From the NCBI RefSeq assembly GCF_043290135.1, contig NW_027464588.1, positions 7,758,001 through 7,822,000 on the forward strand: a stretch of DNA of 64,000 nt, in the 5' to 3' direction. Origin of the DNA: Rhipicephalus microplus. Taxonomy: Eukaryota; Arthropoda; Arachnida; Ixodida; Ixodidae. Both the position numbers and the translations under genes were made by a program. Below, piece after piece: positions 11,411-23,500 of this stretch (position 1 is the stretch's first letter; every line of letters starts with the position of its first letter). A model generated the notes under the pieces. The model was not told the DNA's origin. It saw only the letters and a program-made list of their open reading frames with translations, and searched no databases.

Positions 11411-11620
11411 TACCGCCCTATTTTTCTGGGAGACTGCGCTGACCAGCTCAGGATGCGAAAGCAGCGTCGCCTGATCCAGCGGGCCCTTGGTGTGGTGCGA
11501 GGCAATGGGGTCTTGAACTAAAGACTCGACCTGATGACGACGATCCCTTCTGCTTGCATGAATAAAAGCTTTCATTGTCTCTCTCCCTGTGCCATTAGCA
11601 GATGAATGAAAAACACTCAA
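11411..11620 (+). pseudogene. LINE C-terminal/3' untranslated scrap
   Basis: The plus-strand translation gives pieces such as FWETALTSS and RLIQRALGVVRGNG, which resemble the C-terminus of tick I/R1-type LINE proteins. GAATAAAAGC near 11560 looks like a polyadenylation signal followed by the LINE end. The reading frame is broken. The assignment rests on pattern memory. Confidence 0.4.
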
Positions 11621-12330
11621 TGCAATCTCGGCAAAAAAACATTACCACTCGAAAAAACCTGCCTGACACAGGCGCACGTTTCCTTTGTTATACGTATAGA
11701 AGGTGTAGTGCTGCGAAGACGTAAGATTGTAGCAGAATAGGGTAGAGCTTCCACAACGTCTAGTGCATGATTTCTGTTGCGAGATGAATGAGCTACCTAA
11801 TACTTTTGTTACTGTACTTGAGAACAGCCATTTTAGTAACAGGCATCAAGCTGTGCCATTAAAATGAAAATTCTTCGAAGGGTTGATAGCACAATATCTT
11901 GAGGGATGATTCGTGTTTGTTTTTATTTTGTTGTTCTTACATTAAACTTCAACAGGAAATTTACGTTGAAAGCATTTGAAGTGAAAAAGAAGCTTTTTAG
12001 CATCATTTAGTGAATTACTCAATTACTTCGCTGTTGTCAGTTTTACACTGCTTCAATACATTAGTAGGAACATAGAAAACTTCGCTATAAATTACCCGCG
12101 GCTATTCAGAAACCTACCTCTATCATTCCCAAGATATATATAATTTCGTACTTCTCTTCATTTTAGTTATTCTAATTATTCGAAATAAATTCTTTTTTAA
12201 AAACTTTCAAAACAACGTCATATTTTGTGTTAGAAAAATACCTAAATGCGGCAAAGGAGACTGCGTATATTGTCACATGGTGTCTATGCATGAAGTGTTA
12301 ATTTTTTAGGACAGGTTTCTCTGCTTCTGA
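11621..12330. other. AT-rich spacer
   Basis: No feature recognised. Confidence 0.5.
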
Positions 12331-12565
12331 CATTGTTAGACCCGGCGGTTGTGGCACCTGCCCCCACGGCGGCTGTTGTCAAGACTACTCCGCCTACTCC
12401 CGAACAGAGACCGGAGACTTCAGGGTTCTCAGGTCTCAAGACCTCGCCTCACGAGGCGAGGCCCAGAATTCGAACTACCCGCTGGCTCTTACGGGCATCC
12501 AGTTTCTCTGAGGAGACAATAGATACGTTGGTACCCTTGGTGCCAAGAGAGCGAGTGGCGTAGCT
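12331..12565 (+). pseudogene. ORF1 C-terminal tail of LINE copy A
   Basis: An open frame at 12333-12563 gives a Pro/Thr-rich stretch (KTTPPTPEQRPETSG) followed by a basic segment. This corresponds to the end of the gag-like ORF1 of the I-like LINE. The RRM-like and zinc-knuckle parts seen in copy B are not present, since the copy begins here. ORF1 proteins of this group bind the element RNA and form the particle used in retrotransposition. The exact 5' boundary is uncertain by tens of bases. Confidence 0.6.
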
Positions 12566-12689
12566 GCTTAGAGCGCGTCAAGAAAACAAAAAAAAGCAGA
12601 TAACGGGGCTTTGTGATGGCCCTGTTACTTGAATTCCACCTTCCTGCCTAAACAGCCACTCACTCTTCGTACACACAGCACTACTTTAC

Positions 12690-15600
12690 TTTCACTACGA
12701 ACACTCAAAATATACAATGGAATGTCAGGGACCTACTCAGTAACTTTGATGATGTCCAAGAACATTAAACGAACACTCACCAAAAAGGCTGTGCGTACAA
12801 GAAACACACCTAAATCCAAAATGCGCCAGCTTTCTACGTAAATATGCTATTTTCCGAAAGTACCGTGACGATTCCGTGACATCATTCGGAGGTGTTGCCA
12901 GAATAGCCAATCAAGAGATTGCACGCACACATTTTAAACTCCAAACATTGCTTGAGGCAATAGCTGTTCGAGCTGTGCTTTTCGACAAACTGATCACCAT
13001 TTGCACTCTTTACGTACCTCTAAGCTATAACCTACAAACACATGACTTCCAGTCCTTAATCGATAAACTTCCCGAACCTTTTGTTTTCCTTGGAGGCTTG
13101 AATGCGCATAGCAGGCTATGAGGTGACTCTCATGGTGACGTCCAAGGTCGACTGATTGAACAGTTTCTTCTCTCTTCCAGCGCGTGCCTCCTGAATCGAA
13201 AAGAACTAACCTACTATAACCTCTCTAACAATACCTATTCTTCTATAGACCTAAGTATAGTATATCCATCGCTTGTGCCTCTACTCCACTGAAACATCAT
13301 CCTTAATCTCTACGGAAGTAATCATTTTCCCGTAGGTTTGAGCACACCTACATCAAATGAATGCCCACCATAGTTGTTCAAATGGCTACCAGGCAAACCC
13401 GCCGGCAACAGTTTATACCATCACTCAATTAGGTTGGCGCGACATATGTACTTTAAGCATTGATGCTTCTGTCAACTATTCCACAAATGGACAATCCAGA
13501 AAACGACGTGTCCCCTTGCGGAACTCTGAGTGCCAAAATGCGCGCAAGGAGCAAAACAAAGCATGAAAGTTGCTTTGGATCTCACAGGCCGCAGAAAATC
13601 TTGAAATCTTTAAAAAAATAAAGTCGCAGGGCAGGATAACGCGCCGGCAGGCCAGAAGACGAAGCAGGCAAAAGTTTTATCAGGGTTCAATTCAAATGCG
13701 CAGGAGGCAAAAGTCCGGAACATGGTTGGTGGGGTAGCAGGAATACAAGTACACACACTCTCACTCGTTAACGCACAGGGTGACACCTTGGAAGATCAGG
13801 CGAACCTCCTTGGCACACACTTCGAACGGGTGTCCAGCTGATCACAGTATACTGATGCTTTTCAAAAATACAGCACATAAATAGAAAAGCGAAAACTCGA
13901 AAGCAAATGTACAAGATACGAGGCGTACAACCAAGATTTGAGCTTAGCCGAGCTCCAAACATCAGTAAACTCCCGCAGTGATTCCACCCCAGGTTCTGAC
14001 TGTTTGGTGTATGAAATGTTAAAAACCCTACCAATCGAAACAAAAAACAAACCTTACTTTGTTTGTACAATACTATCTGATTCTCTGTCGCTATCCCTAC
14101 TTTCTGGAAAGAGGCTATTGTTACTCCCATTTGGCAACAAGGCATGGACCATTAAGTTTCGAGTTATAGGCCTATTGCACTAATAAGCTGTTTGTGCAAA
14201 CTTTTCGAAAAATGATAAACTGCTGAGTTGTACATTTCTTTGAGACAAACAGTTTACTCCACCAATTCCAGTGTGGGTTGTAAGAGGGTAGGTCCACCAC
14301 CAACCACCTTGTTCGTATCGAGGCACAGATCAGAGATGCTTTTCTCCACAAGCAATACTTCCTTTATGTGTTCCTCGACATTGAAAAGGCATATGTTACA
14401 TCATGGCGCTTTGGAATATTAACCGACCTCTCCCACCTTGGCGTGCATGGCAGAATGTTCACCATATTCTACAGTTACTTGTCTAATTGGACATTTCGTG
14501 TTCGAGTGGGCAGCGCTTTTTCCCAAACATTTGTTTAAGAAACAGGTGTGCCACAAGGTGTTGTACTCAGATGCACACCTTTTCTTAAGAAAATGAATTC
14601 TTTGTATTTGTTCATTCCTCGTTATGTATTTTACTGCACATATGTTAGTGATGTCCACCTTCGTTTCAAGTCTTGTAGTCTGGCCATGTGTGAGCGGCAG
14701 GTTTAGCTTGCTTCGAAAAAGTCTCCGATTTTGCAGAATAAAACGGGTTCTGGCTGAATGCACAAAAAAGCTCGTGTGTCTTGTTCTGTAGGAAGAGAGG
14801 CATTCATTCCATACCTGATATTCAACTGCATGGGCAACGTCTTGCTGTTAATACTGAGCATAAACTCACTAAGCTAAGCTAAGCTAAGCATCATACCACA
14901 CATCAGGTATTCGAAAACAAGTGAAATAAATGAAATAAAGCCATAAATGTTCTAACTAAAAGTGTTGTCACGCACTGCATGGGTAAGTGAGAAGAAGTGC
15001 TTAATGAATTTGTAAAAAGGCCTCTTACGTACCCGCCTAGACTATGGGGCAATAGGATATCACTCTGCGGCACCTACTGCCCTTAAATTGGTCGACGCTG
15101 TTCATCATCTAGGCATCCGTCTCTCAACGGGTGCTTTTCGCACTAGCCCCGTGGAGAGCCTGTACGTGAAATCAAACGAATGGTCCCTCCATCTACAGAC
15201 ATGTTACATGTCTTTTAAATTTTATCTTAACGTGAGCGCAGACAAGAAACACCCTTCACAATCTACAATAATTGACATGTCAAGTTCTGCGGTGTTGGAA
15301 AAGCGGCCTTCTATGAGACAGCCCTACTCACTCCGTGTGAGGGGCCTAGCGAATGAAACCAGTGTGCCACTTGAACTCTGTTTGATGGCTCCATCAGCAT
15401 GCATGCCACCACGGCAGTGCCATGTGATAGATTGTGCTGTGTCTTTCTTGGGTTTTACAAAGCACGCCCCATTGCACCTATTCAGACACACTTCCTGGAA
15501 CTACAACATAAATACACGTGTCATGAGTTCTTTGCAGATGCCTCAAAGTCCAACACTTCCGTGTCGTACACAGCCATCGGCCCATCTTTTTTGGAAGCCT

Positions 15601-16500
15601 GTGTACTACACTCTGATACAAGCATTATTACTGGCAATGCTCATGCGATATTTGCGGCCGTTAAACACATTAAACAAGTTAAACTACGAAAGGCTATAAT
15701 ATACAATGATTTCCTAAACTTTGTAGAAGCTCTGAAAACTCCTAAAAGCACAGAAACGCTGTCCTTGTCTCACTTTTATGCACAGTCTACTCATCCAAAC
15801 AGCATGTTGTAGTTTTGGTGGGTGCCAGGACACCGCGAGGTACAAGGCAGCGTTTTGGTGGACCAGCTAGCTGGATCTTCCAACGAAGCTGCTACCACCA
15901 ATACATTGATACTGATTCCTCCACTTGATTTGAGGCCTTTTCTAAGCGAAAGCTAGGGGGTTATCGGCAGAGCACATGGGACACACTCACAGGTAATAAA
16001 CTGCATGTTATCAAGCCGCAACTTGGTCATTGGCCGCCAGTATCAAAATCACGCCACACAGAAGTGATACTTAGAAGGTTAAGAACAGGATACACACACT
16101 CACAACACATTCATTTCTTTTGTCTGGTGGCGATCCACTTTTGTTCGACAGATGTGGAGAAGCACTCGCCGTACTTCACAACTTAATCCTGTGTAAGCAA
16201 TTACACACGCTGAGAACACACCACTTTCCGTTACCCGACCGACATCATATACCACTTCATCTTGCAATGTTCGTCGGTAGGGAGTCACTTTTCACACATT
16301 TGCTTTTGGCTTTTTGAGAAACATCTGTACCTTTCACGTGATACTTCAGGTCATTCCGTAGCACGACCTCTCCAGAGAGGTCTCTGCTGCGGTGGCTACA
16401 CTGAACAAAGCACTTGCCTCACAGCCCTTGGACGCAAGGGTGTGAATGATCGAGGCACATGGGCTAATGCCGTACATGTCCCCCAAGATTTATACTATCA
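12690..16500 (+). pseudogene. ORF2 (endonuclease-RT-RNase H) of LINE copy A, broken
   Basis: Recognisable blocks are spread over several frames. The endonuclease core lies at 12876-13121 (LLEAIAVRAVLFDKLITICT and LPEPFVFLGGLNAHS, matching the position of the family's GDFNAHN motif). The reverse transcriptase start has PGSDCLVYEMLKTLP near 13990-14040. The palm block is near 14370-14480 (FLDIEKAYVTSWRFGI, LSHLGVHGRMF, YLSNWTFRVRVG). The thumb block is at 15088-15300 (VHHLGIRLSTGAFRTSPVES). The RNase H region is around 15490-15800 (ELQHKYTCHEFFADASKS) and a degraded C-terminal knuckle lies near 16120-16190. Many stops and frameshifts make it inactive. The parallel blocks in copy B confirm the assignment. 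Confidence 0.85.
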
Positions 16501-16908
16501 CAAACTTTCATCACCTATTGACACTACACATATTTTAATACATGGTCATGATTTTGTTGCTTCTATGTTTTACTCGCCTTAGCGCGAGGAATTTTAAGGC
16601 CCTTATACAGATTCCTATCAATGTCATCGACCGCATCTCTATTACCATGAACTGGCACTCTTTGGCCATAAAACAGCCTTTGCACCACAAAACATCAAAC
16701 ATTATCATCATCATCAACGTTATACTGAGCAGGCCTGTTTTAAATTGGAAGCACACTGTCAGTGAAACTGCAACATATCGCGTTTTACAACTCAAGCTGT
16801 TATGAGACCACAACTCGGGTCACGCGCAGTTGCATGCTGGCCACCACCGCTGCCGCTAGTGTCCGTAATCACATTGCACGAAATTAGAAAAAACCTTGCA
16901 CTGATGAC

Positions 16909-17150
16909 AAAGGGGGGTCTGAGCCCGAGTCAGCTCGGTGCCAGCCCAATATTCTGCCACTGGGTTACGCCGTTGCTTGTAACTTGTTGTCAAACTTGCC
17001 TTAGGCAGGCATGACGTAGCACCATTGGCACAGTGGGGCTCCAAACCGGGTCCGCTGGGTGCCAGTCCAGTATTCTACCACTGAGCGACTCCGTTGCTTG
17101 TGACTTGTTGTCAAGCTTGCCTTAGGCAGGCTAGATGTCGAGAAAGCAAT
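16909..17150 (-). repeat. Two tandem 121-bp tRNA-like units
   Basis: Two direct copies are offset by 121 bp. CCAGCCCAATATTCTGCCAC at 16941 pairs with CCAGTCCAGTATTCTACCAC at 17062, and both are followed by CGTTGCTTGT(A/G)ACTTGTTGTC and TTGCCTTAGGCAGGC. On the minus strand each unit has an A-box-like GCTCAGTGGTAGAATACTGG and, about 30 bases on, a degenerate B-box-like GGTTTGGAGCCCC. This suggests a tRNA-derived repeat in tandem. They are not functional tRNA genes as far as I can see, because no paired acceptor stem is evident. Confidence 0.55.
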
Positions 17151-18469
17151 CGCCTTATTACGGCTTATAAAGCGTTTTACAACAGCGAAAGAAGAACCAG
17201 TCGTCGCACAATGTGATTAGCGTGATCCAATGCTCCAACCCATTACAAAAGCTTGTTCTTGTTTCCCTATTGACTGTGGAACATACCCACTTAAGCCATA
17301 ATTCCTCATCGTCGTCAGCCACTGCATGAATATTCGGCACAACATTCCTAGCAAGTGTTAAGCGGATACCAGCTTCTCAGAAGAATGACAAAAAATACCA
17401 TAGCGAATGCCAGCATACCACCCAAAATTTTATTATTAATGCCCTTGTGGGCACCAAGCAAGTTTGGTTGCAGTAGTTACCCAATGAGCGTTTTGGAAAG
17501 GCTCTGAAAGGCTGCTCTTCTAGCTTTCGCTGTGATTGGGCTGCGCCTACCTCGCAGGCATGGCGTTTTTTTTTTTGAAAAAGTTCTTGTTTACTATCAA
17601 CATGTCACAGACGTAGCGAAAGGAAATTTTCAGAATAAAGGGGAGTGATCCAAAAAGCATTATTTTTACGCTCTGATGAACTATTTCAAGGTTTCTGTCC
17701 ACTGTCATGAATTTAACGAGTATATTCCGAAATGACCACTGAGGAAATATTTATAGAAGCAGAATGCATCGTTTTAATGATTGATCTAGTTTTTGGCGTG
17801 CAGAACACCACTCGTATGCGCTTAGGTTCGACTGATGAGTATTGATAAGAAGGTAAGCAGGTCCTGCTTAGATCTCCAAACGCAACCGGAAGCAACCTTG
17901 TAAATGTGAACGTGCCTCGGCGCACGTAATTTTCAGAAAAAAAAAACGCTACTTGAGCGCAAACTCGCCCAACAGTGAACTCTTTCGTCGTTCGTTGCTT
18001 TTATCTTGCCGACGTTTGTTTTGAACCCTCCATACCCAAGCGCGGCAACTCGACCATGGTTCAGCCAATGAAAGAGGTTTCACGCAGCTTTAGTCAGCAG
18101 CGGATTGGCACGCGTGGTTTAGTGTGGGCCTCTCACTCCTCCCCATTCTCTAATCTCTCAACCAGGGACTTTTGGCCCTCTGTTTCCCTAATAAAATAGT
18201 TTATCTGTCTATCTTATACATCCTAAATCTACCTATGACATCCCAGTCATGTGCTTCACTGCAATATATCGGCGTATTCTCAGCTGAGGGCGGCAGTGAA
18301 AGCCTGTGTGGTACTTCCGAGCAACTATCTTTTCACACAGATAGGTGGGATACAATGGCGTAGGCATGGATCGCCTTCATCGACGAGAAGTGTGACAGTC
18401 AGTAGCCCCCGACTGAGTGTTGGCAGCGCCTGACAATTTTCAATATTGCCTTGGTAGAATCACGGGCTG
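17151..18469. other. Unassigned stretch
   Basis: No gene or known repeat recognised. The longest open frames are about 70 aa and featureless. Confidence 0.5.
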
Positions 18470-18720
18470 GCAAATACACTCATTCGCAGACTAACCACCG
18501 CTCACTCAGACTTTGATTATGCCGTGTATCTGAATCAGAATGAATCCGTGTGAGTGACATTCTGGTGAGTTTCAATCCGAGTGAGTCTGGTTGAGAAATT
18601 TATTGTTTAGTAGGAGCCAGAATGAGGTCGGTAAAGGAAAACTTTGATGAGTCAAAGTCTGGGTAAGCCCTGATTACAACATATACTTCTGGAGTGAGGC
18701 GGAATCAACGCTATATTTTC
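18470..18720. repeat. Degenerate GAGTGAGTC-like tandem repeat
   Basis: Recurrent variants of GTGAGT and GAGTGAGTC appear, for example CCGTGTGAGTGACATTC, TGGTGAGTTTCAATCCGAG and GAGTGAGTCTGG. The inverse CGCTCACTCAGAC is also present. This is consistent with a decayed short tandem repeat or a satellite remnant. No strict period remains. Confidence 0.4.
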
Positions 18721-19442
18721 TGCTGACCTCTGGCTACAATACTTCGCAGAAGAAGTGGTGTCATAACTGCGCTTTCTTGTGGGATTTGAATAGGCAAAGT
18801 GAATTATTTTCATAAAGCGTGTTATGTGTTTCTAATTTTTTACTCGTGATTTTGGTACCTCTGTTTCCGAAAGAGAAAGTGTGGAGGAATAGAGATGAGC
18901 AGAGTGACTATATTATTTACGCTGAACATACACTTTTGTGGAAGCGTTGGATAAAATAATTAAACAGTAGGCAGTGTGACGAAAAGCGGTCAACAATAAA
19001 AATTCGCAGGTTGATGTTTTAATAATTGTTGTCTAACTGCATAAAAAGCTTGAACATGTTTATTCATCAGCAGCAGAGCTTATGCCACTGACATTTTCTC
19101 ACTCTTTTGAACAGCGGCTACAGTTGTCATATTCCAGCATGGCAATTCTAACTTCGAACCACGATCAAGCCGACCGGTGTACTATTTGAGCAATAATGTA
19201 CCAGCTATAAAAAATCTTCATTTTCTGAAGAGCACCTGTTTCATTAATACATACAGAAACAATGAAAACTTTTAAGTTTGTTCAGCACACTGTCTTGACC
19301 TCAATTAGGCGAAGATGTTCGCTAAAGAGATGTGCAAGCAAAAGTATCAGCTATTTACTCGGAGGGAGACCTGCTCGTCGCTGATGTGCGGACGCCATTG
19401 TGTATATTTGCGCTTGTTTAGGCATTCATCTCAGTAGCAGTC
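18721..19442. other. Unassigned AT-rich stretch
   Basis: No feature recognised up to the LINE tail. Confidence 0.5.
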
Positions 19443-19472
19443 TATTTATTTATTTATTTATTTATTTATTTT
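19443..19472 (-). repeat. (AAAT)n 3' tail of the CR1-like LINE
   Basis: The plus strand shows an uninterrupted TTTA repeat directly beyond the 3' end of the LINE reading frame. Read in the LINE direction it is a (AAAT)n tail, a common terminus for non-LTR elements without a poly(A) tail. Confidence 0.8.
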
Positions 19473-19495
19473 CATACTCTCAGGGCCCGAGGGCA

Positions 19496-20354
19496 TTACA
19501 GAGAGGAGTGGTCAGACAACAATACACCAATAACTGCAATTTCGAAGGCGGCAGATTCTTCGATTGCAGCAATGGAGGCAGGAAGGTGGTTCCAGTCACT
19601 GCTTGTTTGAGGCAAAAAAAAAGAAGCATGGCAAGTGTTAGTGTGGCATATGGGAACTTTAACTTTGAGATGATGGTCGAACCGTGGTGATACAGAATCT
19701 GAGGAAAGGAGAATATCATTTTTAAGTGTTGAATTTGTGTAAAAGATTTTATGAAATAGGCTGCGACGGAAGTACTTACGGCGGGACTTAAGTGTTGGTA
19801 AACCTAGGGTAGCTTTCATTGAAGAAACACTGGCGTAGCGGTTGTAGTTAGAGAGCACAAAACGAGATGCACGGTTCTGAACAAATTCAAGGGCTGTAGT
19901 TAATACGGAGCTAAATGGATCCCAAATAGAACAAGCGTATTCCAATTTCGGTCTAATTTAAGTTTTAAATCTGAAGGAACCAATGAAAAATGATGGCTGA
20001 GAAATCCAAGCATGCGATTAGCGTTATTAATTACATGTTCAACATGCATAATCCAAGAGAGGTTGTGGGTTATATGCGCGCCAAGGTAACGGTAACTAGT
20101 AACGGGGTTTAAAAAGGAGTTCTTAAGGGTATAGAAAAAATGATCATTGACTTCATTGGGGTATATTACTTTCATAACTTTACACTTATGAATGCTTAAT
20201 TTCATGAGCCATTTGTCGCACCAGTTAGAAACACCGTCAATGTCGGACTGCAATGTAGAAACGTCATGTGGGTTATGAATGACACGATACAGCACGCAAT
20301 TGTCAGCAAAAAGCCTAATGGTAGAAATAATTCCGACAGGCAAATCATTAATAT
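19496..20354 (-). pseudogene. CR1-like LINE ORF2, C-terminal half of RT and tail
   Basis: Reading leftward from the Gypsy insertion, the frame resumes with NINDLP and reaches the RT catalytic block RLFADNCVLY at about 20315-20286. The family norm is F-A-D-D. Here the second Asp codon is AAT (20301-20299), so a catalytic metal ligand is lost. Next come WLMKLSIHKCKVM, a typical thumb segment (YRYLGAHITHNLSW), and after a frameshift near 19950 the C-terminal part YACSIWDPFSSVLTTALEFVQNRASRF and GLPTLKSRRKYFRRS. The protein ends with a stop at 19496. It is inactive through the frameshift and the Asp-to-Asn change. Confidence 0.88.
20351..20354. repeat. ATAT target-site duplication, left
   Basis: ATAT immediately precedes the left LTR (TGTTAAG...) and recurs immediately after the right LTR at 25641-25644. 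Removing the Gypsy element and one ATAT restores a continuous LINE frame reading FLIDINDLP. Confidence 0.9.
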
Positions 20355-20513
20355 TGTTAAGACGTTTATTGGCGGACACTCGTTGATAAACCACGACAGC
20401 GACAGTCAATGCGGGGACCGACTCTCTGCACGAGCGGCTCTTCTTCTTATGAAAAGGTCGACCCACAAGAAGGCACTCGAGAGGACGACCCACTGTTCGA
20501 AGGCTTTGCCACA
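20355..20513 (-). repeat. Gypsy 3' LTR
   Basis: 159 bp. In element orientation it runs from TGTGGCAAAG to GTCTTAACA. AATAAA (plus strand TTTATT at 20365-20370) is a probable polyadenylation signal. The sequence just before it in element orientation (20514-20530) is only weakly purine-rich (CGGGGTAGT), so the polypurine tract is not obvious. It differs from the other LTR at 8 positions. Confidence 0.95.
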
Positions 20514-20549
20514 ACTACCCCGGGTACGAAAAGGGAGCCGCCTGGCGAC

Positions 20550-23500
20550 CTAACAGGTGGTTACAATGAGCGGGTCATGGTAGGCCTTGAGGCGCTCCAC
20601 GTTAACAATGTCGCGTCCTCGACGGCGCATGTCCGAAGATGGTTCGATTGGTTCAATCAAGTAGTTGACAGGAGAGGTGCGTTTGACGACACGGTAGGGG
20701 CCTTCGTATTTGGGCAATAGTTTTGAAGATAGGCCAGTTGCAGTGGTAGGGATCGAGAGCCAAACGAGCGCTCCGGGGAGGAACGTGGGCGCAGTAGTGC
20801 TGGCGTCAGCGCGAATGCTTTTTTGCCGCTCTTGATTGTGCGCAGTAAAGGTCTTTGCAAGCTCTCGACACTCTTCAGCAAGCTTGGCTGTAGCAGAAAT
20901 AGGGGCCCACTCAGACGGATCTGGCCTGTACGGAAGTATCGTGTCGATGGTGTGCGACGGGTGCCTTCCATATAATAAAAAGAAAGGTGAAAAGCCAGTA
21001 GTGGTCTGAGGGGCGGTATTATATGCGTAGGTGACGAAGGGTAGAATGAAATCCCAATTTGTGTGATCGGCGGCGACGTACTTGGAGAGCATGTCGCCGA
21101 GCGTACGGTTGAAGCGTTCGGTGAGGCCATTTGTCTGCGGGTGGTAAGCAGCAGTTTTGCGGTGAACAATGTTGCACTCTTTAAGAATGGCTTCAACGAC
21201 TTCAGACAGGAAAACGCGGCCTCGGTCACTGAGCAGTTCCTAGGGTGGACCGTGTCGCAAAATCAATCGTTGGAGCAGAAAGGAGGCCACATCAATCACT
21301 GTAGCCGCGGGGAGAGCGGCCGTTTCGGCGTATCGCGTGAGGTGGTCCACAGCGACAATGACCCAGCGGTTACCAGCCGACGTCAGTGGAAATGGCCCAT
21401 ACAAATCGATGCCAACGCGCCCAAAGGCCTGGCAGGGCAAGGTAGAGGTTGCAGACCTGCCGGTGATAGGTGCGTTGAAGCTTTTCGGCCCTGACAATCT
21501 ATGCAGGAGCGAACGAATTTTTGCACGTAGCGGTACATGCCGCGCCAAAAGTACCGTTGGCGAATGCGGTGGTAAGTCTTTGATACCCCGGAGTGCGCAC
21601 ATTGCGGATCGGAATGAAAAAACTCGCATATGTCACCGCGCAGACTGGGAGGTATGACTAGTAGCCACTGGCAGCCGTTACCGTAGTAATTGCGCCTGTG
21701 GAGGAGGTCGTCGCGAATGGCGAAATGGTGGGCTTGACGACGCAACGCGCGAGTGGATGGAGTGGATGGATCAGCCAGCAAGTCGATCAGTGAGGCGATC
21801 CATTGATCCTTGCGCTGTTCAGTAGCAATGGTATGAATGCTAATGGAAGAAATGGCAAGGTGAGACGCGGAGTTGTGGGCGTTGTCGTCAGGCAAGGGAG
21901 AGCGTGACAGGGCGTCGGCGTCAGCATGTTGCCTTCCATTGCGGTACAGCAAGCGGATATCATAGTCTTGCAGGCGAAGTGCCCACCGGGCAAGACGGCC
22001 TGAGGGATCTTTCAATGACGACAACCAGCATAGTGCGTGATGGTCGGTAACGACATCAAATGGGCGACCATACAAATAAGGTCGGAACTTCGTAAGGGCC
22101 CAGACGATTGCCAAACATTCCTTCTCGGTGACGGTGTAATTAGTCTCGGCCTTAGTAAGCGTACGGCTTGCATACGCCACGATATATTCCGGGAACCCTG
22201 GTTTGCGCTGCGCAAGGACAGCGCCAAGGCCGACACCACTGGCATCCGTGTGTACCTCTGTAGGGGCCATAGGGTCATAGTGGTGGAGTATGGGAGGCGA
22301 CGTCAACGAACGACGGAGCGTTGTGAAAGCGTCGTCACACTGTGATGACCACGAATGGAGAGGCCCGTTACTTCCAAGGAGCTTCGTCAGCGGCGATATG
22401 ATAGTCGCGAAGTTTCGAATGAAGCGCCGAAAGTAGGAACACAGCCCTAGGAAACTGCGTAGTTCCTTGACGGATGTCGGCTTGAGGAACTCGGACACGG
22501 CCCGAAGCTTAGCTGGATCAGGGAAAATTCCGTCCTTGGACACAACGTAGCCGAGTATTGTCAGCTGCCGAGCTCCAAATCTGCACTTCTTTAGGTTCAG
22601 TTGCAGACTGGCGTCACTCAGACGCGTTAAAACATGCCGTAGGCGCTGAAGATGCGTCGAGAAGTCCGGAGCGAAAACGAGGACGTCATCGAGGTAGCAC
22701 AGGCACGTGTGCCATTTCAGGTCACGCAGAACAGTATCCATCATGCGCTCAAAGGTGGCGGGCGCGTTGCACAGCCCAAACGGCATGACGTTGAATTCGT
22801 ACAAGCCGTCGGGGGTGACAAAAGCGGTCTTCGGTCGAGCGTCCTCAGCCATAGGTACTTGCCAGTACGCTGAGCGCAAATCGAGGGATGAAAAGAATTC
22901 TGCTCCTTGCAGGCTGTCAATAGCGTCATCTACCCGCGGTAGTGGGTACACGTCCTTACGAGTGATCTTGTTGAGGCGTCAGTAGTCCACACAGAACCGC
23001 ACAGAACCGTCCTTCTTCGTGACGAGAACGACAGGAGATGCCCAGGGGCTGCTAGAGGGGCGAATAACATCGCGGCGAAGCATGTCGTCGACTTGCTCGT
23101 TGATTACACGGCGTTCTGTGGGAGATACGCGATAAGGACGCTGTCTCAGTGGTGGCTGTGTGCCTGTGTCAATGCGATGCGTAATGGTGGATGTGCGGCC
23201 GAGAGAAGGTTGGGCGACATAAAAAGAAGACCGGAATTCTTCCAACAGGCCCAGAAGCTGGGAACGCTGGCCTGGCGTAAGGTTGTCGGGAACGGAGGGA
23301 CCGAATACATCATCGGATGATGAAGCAGATGTCAAAACAGCACTAAGCGTACTGGAACTTGAGCAGTGCATGTTATCGGGTTGATCCATAACTTGTTCTA
23401 TAACTCTTTCGTCTTCGATGGATTCCACGCTGCCGAGACATTCCCCTCGCACCAACGTAACGCTGTACGGGGATGAGTTCACTGCAAAAATAGTGGTGCT

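Larger units (their letters stand above)
12331..16715 (+). mobile_element. I-like LINE, copy A (5'-truncated, decayed)
   Basis: A non-LTR retrotransposon of about 4.4 kb that shares its order of domains, and much wording, with copy B at 28964-34863. In order it has the C-terminal tail of ORF1, the ORF2 endonuclease, reverse transcriptase, a thumb/connection region, RNase H and a C-terminal knuckle. It ends at 16703-16715 in an ATC tail (ATTATCATCATCATCAA), like copy B. Most of ORF1 and the 5' UTR are missing, as expected from incomplete target-primed reverse transcription. RNase H in a LINE points to the I group in the broad sense. Confidence 0.85.
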
